30,176 nt of DNA from Choristocarpus tenellus KU-1152 (lineage: Eukaryota; Phaeophyceae). The notes under the pieces were generated by a model. The model was not told the DNA's origin. It searched no databases and saw only the letters and a program-made list of their open reading frames with translations. Both the position numbers and the translations under genes were made by a program. The stretch covers positions 1 to 30,176 of the forward strand of contig CAXNAD020000092.1 in the NCBI GenBank assembly GCA_964200185.2, written 5' to 3'. Of this stretch, positions 9,701 to 18,698 are shown in pieces (within the stretch, counting starts at the first letter, position 1; every line of letters starts with the position of its first letter).

Positions 9701-11747
9701 CTTATCCATGGCTATCAACTATTTCAGCATAGTAAGGCCGCAAGCCAGTCTGGTAACTGTATATTTTCTCATGGGGTCAGTCAATGGCTATCAACCATTT
9801 TGACATGTCCAGGCCATAGCCCAGGCATGCGGCCATGGCTTGGACCCTAACCAAGCTACCTGCCCAAACTGATGAAAAGCCATGCTATAATTGGACAGTC
9901 ATTTTGACAGTGTCATATTTGGGTAAACTTAAGAACACAATTTTTTTTAATGGATTTTTTTTTCAGTCTCTTGGCACTTGGTTGCCTTTTTTGTTAAACC
10001 TTGTTTACTGTATTTACCGTATTTTCATTATTTGAAATGGTACCTTCACCTAGAGTAGAGTACAACAGAATGCAAACAAAATGGGCATTTGATGCAACTC
10101 CATTACTGAAATTAAACATTGTATCCAGGAGCTTGGCAGAGAGGTACACCTTCATGGTATGTGCATTGTATGTGCATAGTCTGGTAACTTTGTTTTAATT
10201 GTCAAGAGTGCCATCTACCAGCAGCCCATATGGTGATGCTCTCCAACGTCAACTGTATAGTGTATACTGTACTGTACCTTCAACTTCTTTAATATTCTGT
10301 TTACATTTGTTTCTGGCACCTAACACAGTTTGGGGGTAACGCAGCAGCTGCCACTATGGCAACAGGCCTTTGCCAAGGGTCAGTAGGGTGGCAACAGCCT
10401 TCTCTGCCCTTGCAACTACAAGTGGGAGGGACGTTCGCCCAGGTGGGCTGCATGATCTATTGTGAATAGCCTGTCCAGTCACCTCAAAATTGCGTTTGTT
10501 TTCGAGGTTTCCTGCTTTTTGAGGTTTGTTGTGTGGTGGTGGTCTTGAAATTGTGCTCCATATAAATGCTGCGGCAATCATGCGGTAATTCCTTGGGTTA
10601 TATAATTAATTATGATTTTCTCTTCAATTTTTACAAAACACCTTCAACCAAGACTAAACAAAAGCAATGTGCATGCCAGTTGGATCACACTCCATTTTTT
10701 CCCCTCATCGCTGAATTTCTTCCTATTTACCAGGGTCAACCTAACCAGCAGCAACATCTCCAGTTGGCTCTGATTCAGCAACCATCTGGTCAACTCCAGT
10801 ACGTTGTGGTGCCATCCACTCCTGTACCTACACCACAAGTGCAGGCTCTGCAAGGGCAAACTGCACCGGGGGTCTGGCTTTCATTGAATCAGTTGCCAGG
10901 GGCAATACAACCCCCAGTGCAAGCAAGATATCCTGTGAATGGACTGCAGGCACCTATGGACCAACTGGGGCAGATGAAGGATGCTTCCATCCCACAAATT
11001 TCAAGTGTGCAGCAAGGGCTGGGACTAGTCGGGGTGGGGCAGCAAGGGCTGGGACGGCTGGAGGTGGGCCAGCAAGGTCTCAGGTCTAACACTATTGATT
11101 CAGGTGTTACCCTTGGTTCAGGTATTGCTCTTGGTCAGGACCTTACACTCTCACAGCAGCAACAACGAATCCATCAAGTGGTACAAATCAACCAGAATGG
11201 TCACCTTGTCACCCCATCCACTCTTGCTTCAACTGCAGTTAATGAAAGTTTTGAGGAAGGCAGAGTCAAGCTTATGGCAAAGTCACATTGCGAGAGTATC
11301 GGAAGGGTAGGAGCACCCACTGCTGTGTCAATGGACACTCCTCAAGGATGTATTCAGAACGCTTCTTTGTCCAGTGAGTCCAAGGCTGATACATTGGAAG
11401 GAGAGGATCTTCTTTCACTCTCCATTTTCAACATGTCACTAGACCAAAGTGGCATTTTTAACACCTTCACAGATGAAGTTGATGGGGTAAGAATTGATGG
11501 GGCAGTAGATGGTGCTTGCCGAGCTACACAAAACATCTCTGGGCGTCATGACCAAGCGCTACAGGTGCAAATTCCCAATATGCAAGCCCCCAATGACCAA
11601 TGTCGTGTGGTGACCAACAACTCTTTGGGGATTGGTGAGGGTGGCAATCTGGACTTCGGTAGTACCGGCATGAGTCACTTACTACTGAATAGCAGGAGAA
11701 ATTGGTCAGATCCACTTGCTGGCAGTCAGAGAAAGTCAGGAGATTGA
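6764..11747 (+). CDS. MYB transcription factor, two repeats (R2R3-like, c-Myb/3R type)
   Basis: A nuclear DNA-binding regulator. Four coding exons agree in phase: 6764-7282 (acceptor CACCAG, donor GTAAGT), 7965-8194 (donor GTGTGT), 8601-8739 (donor GTAATA) and 10734-11747 (TGA at 11745). The visible product is 633 residues. Residues 1-173 are hydrophilic (RRDREIDGTERLEK, then Ser/Gln-rich). The MYB repeats span about 178-280: R2 starts KGPWTKEEDQ and contains GRIGKQCRERW; R3 contains KKSSWSAEED and, across the exon 2/3 junction, GNSWTKIAKLLPGRSENTV. All three tryptophans are present in both repeats, including the first of R3, which land-plant R2R3 proteins usually replace; this points to the c-Myb/3R-MYB type. 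No R1 is visible. The C-terminus is Gln-rich, has three QQGLG-type repeats and an acidic-hydrophobic patch (EGEDLLSLSIFNMSL) that may activate transcription. The first exon contains no in-frame ATG, so the start lies upstream and is not identified. Confidence 0.9.
8205..8235 (+). repeat. Short ATGGTACA triplication in MYB intron 2
   Basis: ATGGTACA occurs three times at about 10-bp spacing just downstream of the intron 2 donor. Intronic; no function inferred. Confidence 0.7.
9138..9199 (+). repeat. 13-bp tandem repeat in MYB intron 3
   Basis: Four exact copies of TATGGTTTGATTG plus a partial fifth. The identity of the copies suggests recent slippage. It lies in the roughly 2-kb intron between the MYB domain exon and the Gln-rich exon. 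Confidence 0.95.
9282..9480 (+). repeat. Diverged ~71-bp tandem duplication in MYB intron 3
   Basis: Copy one begins GGGCTCCAATATTTTCTGAC (9282) and copy two GGGTTCCAATATTTGCTGAC (9353); both continue through a CCAAGWATYRGAACCTGTC segment. A weaker third copy may start near 9429 (GATTCAGATATTTTTGGAC). Copy two also contains an inverted pair, GGTTCCAATATTTG and CAAGTATTGGAACC. Confidence 0.7.
9705..9830 (+). repeat. Imperfect direct repeat in MYB intron 3
   Basis: CCATGGCTATCAACTATTTCAGCAT (split here as CCATGGCTATCAAC and TATTTCAGCAT) is echoed about 75 bp later by TCAATGGCTATCAACC and ATTTTGACAT. A related motif (GGTCATCAACCATTTCAAC) occurs in the intergenic DNA near 16096, so this may be a dispersed, decayed repeat. 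Confidence 0.4.
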
Positions 11748-12887
11748 TGACCATGTGGGGCATACTTTGTACAGTGTTGCGTTTTAAAGCACAATTTGTT
11801 CATTTGTGTCTCCCATTGGGTTCATGCTGTTTATTTCATGCCTTTTGTCAGTTCTTAACATCACATTTCACCTTAAAACGATAGTTGACCTTAAAACATG
11901 TTACAACTGGGAAATTCACGTTGGAGCACTTCAAGCATGACAGTATCCTTTCATTATCATAGGTCGGGGGAGGGGGGGAGCTTTGATGGGTCAATACTTC
12001 ATACATACCCTGACCTATCTTCAGTAATTCTATGTTGTACTGAAAAACATGAGCCTTCAGAATATGGAGCTTTTGATTGTGTATCACATTGATAGAGTAG
12101 CACAAAAGGACAGGGTTCAGTGTGAAGATTGATAATATGTTGGGTTGATCAACTTTATGGCATTATTGAAAGTTGGAATGATTGCTGTGTGTGTGAGAAT
12201 TGATTCTTGCTCAAGTTGTCCAGACCTAGATTGTATGTGTGCACCAGTCATTTGCTGTGGTGATGCTGGGACTTACTCTGGAATAGTTTGTACTTCTCTT
12301 TTGTGGTTACGCAACATAGATCTTCAGGACCTATCTTGTACCCGTCTGTGGTGGTACTCTGTGCGAGGGCCTTTATCATACATGTGTATTGTGAACCTTT
12401 GTGTATTGACAGAATTTTTTCCAACACCGTATGTGATGGTTTTATTTAGCTGTTGACCCGTTCTGTATCTGTAATCATCGTAAAATAGTTTACCAATAAT
12501 TCATCTATAATAGACAATGACATAACTAATTTGGAAACCTCTAGCTCTACTTTACTAAAGTTGCTTGGTGTTGCTCATGTGATTGTTATTACATGAGCAA
12601 GCAAAGTCCAAAGACCTTCGAAGGCTAGCTGTAAGGACATCATTCACTCACTGCTTAGGGTCTTCGTGCATTGATCCCGATTTTGCACCGAAGATGGGCA
12701 CAGCCTGAATGTTGGGTTGCGAACATAAACAAAGTCACTACCAACAGCTACTAGCTTTGGTGCTAATTTGCTGCTGTCAGTGTAATTAAGACCTGCGTTT
12801 CTTTGTATGATACACAGGAAAGGGTGCTGAGGAGGTTGGAAGTAGTGTCGAATAGTTTTGTGTGGTTTATTTGATGTTATGGTGGTA
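11748..12887. other. MYB 3' flank and intergenic DNA
   Basis: It probably contains the MYB 3' untranslated region, though no clear AATAAA signal is seen close to the stop. A 103-codon Cys-rich frame at 12145-12456 has no recognisable domain. A perfect hairpin lies at 12571-12600. Confidence 0.45.
12571..12600. other. Perfect 10-bp hairpin
   Basis: TTGCTCATGT and its exact complement ACATGAGCAA are separated by a 10-base AT-rich loop. It could be an RNA stem in a downstream transcript or a trace of a small inverted-repeat insertion; neither is shown. Confidence 0.6.
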
Positions 12888-13237
12888 CTCCCTCTGTCCC
12901 ATAAGTCTGTTCCTTTATGCATGTACCTCTTTGGGATAACCCCCGATTTCAAAACAGATTTTTGCGTTGGATTCCTCGAAAAAAATTATGCAAGATGAGG
13001 TATAGTTGAAAAAACATATCCCGAAATTGTTCTGAAAATAAGGAAGAGAGGTTAGTTAAGCAGGCATAGACCCACAAGAAGGCACTGAATTGGTTGATTG
13101 ACAGCGTTGAGTGAAAGCGAGGAAAGGTATTCTAATGAAATAAACATCAATAAATCCAATGCCAAAATCCGTTTGAAATCGGAGGCCATCCCAAAGCGTT
13201 ACATGCATAAAGAAACAGACTTATGGGACAGAGGGAA
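12888..13237. mobile_element. Stowaway-like MITE with TA target duplication
   Basis: A 350-bp element whose two ends are inverted copies over roughly 80 bp. The left arm begins CTCCCTCTGTCCCATAAG; the reverse complement of the right arm begins TTCCCTCTGTCCCATAAG, and both continue with GTCTGTT, CTTTATGCATGTA, TTTGGGAT and CGATTTCAAA. A TA dinucleotide flanks each side (12886-12887 and 13238-13239). The CTCCCTC-type terminus, TA duplication and lack of coding capacity are hallmarks of Stowaway MITEs, which are mobilised by Tc1/mariner-type transposases. The arms match at roughly 85 percent by eye, indicating moderate age. Confidence 0.88.
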
Positions 13238-16200
13238 TATAATGTAAGTTCCACTGTGATCATGGAGTAGCTGAAAAATACTTAAAAGTAGAAGAACAAC
13301 AATTTGTCACTCTTTTTCTCTTGTGTGGAATGGGTCTGCATACAGAACTCAGCCTATGAAAGCACCTGTTTCAAGTAGAAGGATTTGTAAGAAGCAATGG
13401 AACTTGGAGAGTTTGACTTGAAGCGACCTTGAAGAAATGTGTGTCTTTATGATAGTTCCTCTGGTACATGAAGAGTCAGCAAACAAAAGTTGACATTTCG
13501 AAACATCACACTAAATTTTTGGGTCATCTTTTGGAAGAATCTTTGATGAAATGAATGAGGAGAGTCTTGAGCAGGGAGGAGTGCTGAGACTGTAGTGCCT
13601 CACGTTGTTATGGTACATGATAATAGTAAGGGTCCAGTCCACTAACCTTGGTCGAACAGTGCACAGAAAGGACCCAGACCGTGGAATTTATGTTTTGACT
13701 AATTCCTACTACATTATAAAAAAGTGTGGTGACGGTCTCGAATATGAACAAGTATCAGCCTATCTTAGAGGAGGCTGCCAATGAGTATTTGGAGCCCCTG
13801 TGACAGCCTTTTATTACATGACGAACTTCTAGGATTCTAGAGGGCGATTTTATGCTTGTATGAATGAAAACTAATGTTATGCCTTCTCATCTATACCCGG
13901 ACCCTCCTGAGTGGGGTTCCCTATTTTAGGCACGGAAATAGTGTGTCAGTCCAAAGATTTAGAAATCCTACTCACTCAAAATGATCTAAATAGACCTCCC
14001 TCTAAGATACGATGACTGAAATCATGTGCTTATTACAAAAGAATCTCGTCTTTTTCTTTTTCCTTTCATCATATTACTAACAAAAATAATTAGGATATAC
14101 TGTTTCTCATTTGATCTGCACAGACGCACATACTCTGAGACCACAGATAAATTATGGTACTTTCTCCGATTCGAAGGTGAAATCTGGAGGTTTGATTTGA
14201 AGCGTCAAACAGACATTCCACCTTGTAACATGGATAAGACTATGGGGTAATGGTAGTAGAATGTTAATAGCAGTGAACACTGCTAGTTTTGGAACATCTA
14301 AACGAAATAGGCGCCAAAATGAAAATATTGGGGTACTGGTAACTTACAAACTTCACCTTTTTTAATCCTCGAAATTACTTCATATGTGAGGGGAGTTCGG
14401 AACCCTTCCTGTTCTATCACGTATGAATGTGTTACAATAAATGGAGGGCTGCCGCTGCGTGTATCAATCCCATACAGATTCCTACAATTGGCTGTGGTTT
14501 AGTTGGTACAATGTGATTTGCACGAAACTGTTGGCGGCCTTGATTCGTCAACGTCATTATATTTTTAGTGAGAAGTTCTAATATAGTAACATCATGTTGT
14601 GTGACGAACCTCTGCTTTCTTGGTCTGGTGTGCACATATTCCTACATGTGCTTTGAGTCAAAGTAGACGAGAGGTGCAGTGGTACAAAGATAGTTGAATC
14701 GCTTTGAGTTGCACTTTTTACTATTAAAAATAGACCCAGTTCTGCCATAAGCAGCCAGCCAGTCCAATCAGTCTCTGACACATTCATCTTGGCAGTGGAA
14801 CAATTAAGCATGACATCATCAGTTGTCAACTCCACTAGAACAGCACCTTGTCCAAGAACTGTGGCTTGTGATCATGTTACATTTAACTGCACAACACCAA
14901 AAGGACTGCCTGACTAGAAACACAATCACATTCCCGGTTCAAACAAGTGAATTGATCCTCCTCATAGTAATATCCATTATTTCAAAAACTACAAAGCACA
15001 AGGCTAACACTTCCTGCTAAGAGATATAATTGAGGTTTTATGGTTTGGACATTTTTGTTAGTACACATGCAAACAAATGAGTAGATTGATTATATATCTC
15101 AACTTCAATTATTCCCCCATTCTCATTAGTTTGGTGCTGTAGAAGATTTGCTACAACCAACCAGTTCTGGTTACAGGGTCTTCAATAATGCTAAACAGCT
15201 TTGCAGAACAATTTAAGTCACTACACGGTGCCATAGATCCAATACCTCAATGTGCCACAAATCCTTGATGAGAAAACTTCTCAAGAACATTATAACTTTC
15301 AAGGGCTGTTCACCGGACAGGAAAATTGAAGGCATCCCCCATCCACTAATGTATCTCCCAATTATTTGACTTTCCCAATTCATGTCCACTAGTCCATATC
15401 CGTCAGTGGTGGGATGTGGTTAAATGTTCTTAACATGTCCAAACCAGCCAATTGACTAGGCTGAGTCTAGCACTCTCCTGTATGTCCAGACCATGTTCAC
15501 TACATATTGTGCTAGTCGAACAGTGAAAAATGTGCACATGTGCACATCAAAAAATTAAGAGTTGCACTCCACCATGTGCATAATAGATAGTTTCTCTTTC
15601 AAACGGTGTCTGGACTTCATTGGTTGAAAAACATGAACATACAATACTAGAAGCAGATTTTGTTAATTTACGTATTTACGTTTTACACAGTTGACTCTTC
15701 AAGTGTCACAAAGTACAGTTTATACTGTCAAAATATATCTTCAGGTCACAAATTACCTCAGTCACCCATACACCAAACACACAACTATGTATTAGTACTC
15801 AACTTTGAAACTTCAAAAGTAAAAATAGAAATTATTGAACATATTATGTTCAGTACTTACAGCGGTAGTGTAGGACTCAAAATACAAGTAGAGTGCATGT
15901 TAAATCGGGAGGCATGGTCATAACATGGACGATCTGGGTGTAAAAAAAAAAAATGTTCCAACATGGCTAAGTCCATTACTGTCACTACTCAACACTATCG
16001 CAGCCACTGGCTGGCTACATAAACCAAATTCAGACATGACAATTAACCATTTCAATATGACTGGACCACCTCTGGTCATGTATGACCAAGTCCATGGTCA
16101 TCAACCATTTCAACTTAAGGCTGTATGTCACATACAACCAACAATAAAAATGTTGTATATCCAGTCTGATGAAAAACCCTGGAATTTTTTTTCGAACATG

Positions 16201-16663
16201 CAGATGCTTGTTTGAAGTCAAAGCAAATACTTGTGAAACACCATATCCTTTTGAAGTATGCAGGTACTCCCTAAGCACTAAAATTTGACTACCATTGGGC
16301 TGAGTACGTAACAGAGGAGTCATGTCCACGACACAATTGTTGAAGCTTCCCTTCTCAAGCACATCTAACTAGACGCCCTTAGAAGCTAAGCTGAAGTAGA
16401 TAAAAAATTCTACAATTTTTTTTAAAGTGTAAGAGAAGAGGAAGTCTTCATTGTTGCAGTGAAGGCATAAACTCAATAGCGTGGTAGCATCTCAAGAAGA
16501 AGGTTCTTGTGTCACAAAACCATGATTTTGTGCCTAACAAGAGAAGTCTCACACAATATTGTAGATGAAAGTGGGAAAACATCAGCTTCATTGTCCCACA
16601 TCAAATCATTGAACAGCAAGTGGTGCACTGGATGTGTTATTACTACTCTGCCAATACTGTTAT
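13238..16663. other. Intergenic DNA between MITE and RPS17
   Basis: No supported gene on either strand; open frames are short and unlike known proteins. Visible structure is limited to an 18-bp perfect palindrome (15530-15547) and a segment near 16037-16115 in which ACCATTTCAA occurs twice, resembling repeats in MYB intron 3. The part next to 16664 should contain the RPS17 3' untranslated region (minus strand). Confidence 0.45.
15530..15547. other. 18-bp perfect palindrome
   Basis: ATGTGCACATGTGCACAT is identical to its reverse complement and is also a tandem of ATGTGCAC. It contains the E-box-like core CACATGTG. Lying well away from a supported gene, it may be only low-complexity sequence. 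Confidence 0.6.
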
Positions 16664-18498
16664 TCAGATACGACTGGGGGTGGCATTCACAACAATGCCT
16701 GCCAGTTCTTTGAAGTCAAGAGAGTCCAATAGGTCCTTGGTATCTGGGTCAATCTCAATCTGCTCCTGCTCAATTGCAGACACCTGCAAAAACAAAAAAG
16801 CAAGAATCACAAACATGTTTGTATTCTCATCGAAAACCCGACAGGGACACCAGTAATATCATCAGAGAACAGAGTACTTTTGCTTTCTTTCTTGACACAA
16901 TCTATCATCTCGGATCAAAGTGCATTTCACTGACCACAAAGGCACAACATACTGCACAGGAGTAACCGTATCATGTGTTATCAAAAGTACAACACAGAAC
17001 ATTTCAGGAAAAAACCAAAATAAATGAGGGCTTGAAAGAAGGCATCACACAGTTTACATTGAGCTTGATGATATTTAATGTTGAAGAATTACATGGGTGA
17101 CGGGGTTCACAAGGGAAATGACTAACAAATTTCAAATATAACGGAAAGTGACTAATATACCTATCCGCTTGCGACACCTACCTTGTTACAACAATAAAGT
17201 TTTATAGGCAGCGATCAGTAGGAATTTGATCACGGAAAAATACTTCACACCCTTTACAAGAAGCAGTAAGTGTCTTTACTAGCTAATAATAACTGCATAT
17301 GCTACCGTGCTTATCATGCCAAGTGTAGAATCAAGTGCATACTTGAATACACAATCACTATCCTGTAATACTTCAATACTCAAGTAAACTGCAGAGCAAT
17401 TGCATCAGTTTTTTTTTTCCATACCCACACTCACCCTTCTAAAATATGAACAGAGGGTGGATGATTGGTCACAGTCAAATACAGCCAAAAACTAGTGTCC
17501 TCACCTCCGGCACAAAGTCCATACGTCGCTCGCGTTCCTCCTCCTGCAACTTGAGAGAGATTCCACGAACTGGACCCCTCTGGATACGCTTCATCAAATG
17601 CGTGACAAAGCCAGCTATCTTGTTGCGCATACGCTTGGAGGGGATAATAGCAACCTCATCACACACGCGCTTGTTTGTGTGGAAGTCCATGGTAAGGCGA
17701 GAATAGTACTTCTCGATGATGGCTCGCGCCGACTTTTTGACGGTCTTTGTACGAACCCCCTGGGAACATAGCGATCACATTTTTATTACAAAAGTTAAAA
17801 CAGCGTCATTCGAAATGGCTGTAGTTTCAAAGGAGGTTTGTCAAGGGAGAGCACGTCCTTCTTGGCAGTAGTTCAGCGAAAGTAGCAGGAAGGCGAGGAG
17901 CAATGGCACGATAGACTCCTACAGCGGAAGAAGGCAGTCAATAGGCATGCAGCAGACTCTATTACCAGGACAAAAACGATTACGCCATAGTAGCTTCTCC
18001 ACTATGCCGAAAATGTATCTTCCACAATCCCTGATATGTTGACGGCCGTAACAGCACCTTTCCTTCGACATGGAACCAGTGCATTAGCGGTATCATTACC
18101 CTTCACCATCCGAGGTGACGAGATTAAGCCAACACCAAAGGTTTGCATTGGTTCACCACATAAAGCTCACCACGCATCATTTGTGGGAGTTGGGCTAAAT
18201 GGTACCAGGGTGGACTTTTAGGGATGACCCTATGCCGGTAAACGTCGATTCTCCCCACCATTCCATCAACTGCACGGAATAACAGATCCTCTCTAGGATA
18301 TAACAGGATACTATGGGTCTTCGATCAACTATATATATATGCCTACCACATCATCCACACAAACAACTATCCCTTCAAGGTCATATGGCAGCAAAATGCA
18401 GAGTATATGCAAGCTTACTCTGGCCTGCGCTGCTAAATGAATGCTCAATCAGCTTTACGAAAATGCAAAAATTACGAATGGGGGCATTTGCTCACCAT
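16664..18498 (-). CDS. RPS17: 40S ribosomal protein S17 (eS17)
   Basis: A component of the small subunit of cytosolic ribosomes. Exon 2 (17759 down to 17505) encodes [20 protein letters not shown], then [39 protein letters not shown] and [20 protein letters not shown], unmistakable eS17. It ends at donor GTGAGG in phase 0. Exon 3 (16783 down to 16664) follows a TTTTTGCAG acceptor and reads [19 protein letters not shown] to a TGA. Exon 2 begins with GGG after a CCCAG acceptor, so the first exon must end in phase 0. The best candidate is an exon ending in the ATG at 18498-18496, followed by GTGAGC; an ATG-ending first exon is common in ribosomal protein genes. Total about 125 residues, slightly short for the family. 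With this start the N-terminus reads MGVRTK, one residue shorter than the usual MGRVRTK, so the ATG choice is tentative; other ATG-GTG sites lie at about 18107 and 18256. Confidence 0.95.
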
Positions 18499-18698
18499 GA
18501 TTTGACCGTAAAGGGGCACCAACCCTTCTTCCCCTAACTGTGTGAGGGTGTGAAGTCCAAGGCCACCCAAAAAAACTCTCTCAAATTTCACATACGTCAG
18601 ACCGTAAGCTCAATATGGCCTAATCTTTCCACAAGAAAATATAGGGAGATGGACGTATCACACAAGATGTCACAACATTTGTACTCCACCCTTTATTT
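18499..18698. promoter_or_regulatory. Probable shared divergent promoter, RPS17 / START gene
   Basis: About 200 bp separate the tentative RPS17 ATG (minus strand) from the START-gene ATG (plus strand). The interval has a pyrimidine-rich stretch (CCCTTCTTCCCCTAAC) next to RPS17 and an A-run further on, but no firm TATA box. The head-to-head arrangement implies a bidirectional promoter or two overlapping ones. If RPS17 starts at one of the alternative ATGs the interval grows to 450-600 bp. Confidence 0.5.

Noticed and set aside
12145-12456. 103-codon plus-strand Cys-rich open frame downstream of MYB
   Set aside because: No domain, no splice partners, low-complexity Cys/Leu content; probably part of the MYB 3' flank.
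13640-13700. Possible tRNA-like segment (GGTCGAACAGTG, with GGGTCC/GGACCC pairing nearby)
   Set aside because: No cloverleaf can be drawn with a proper acceptor stem and anticodon arm.
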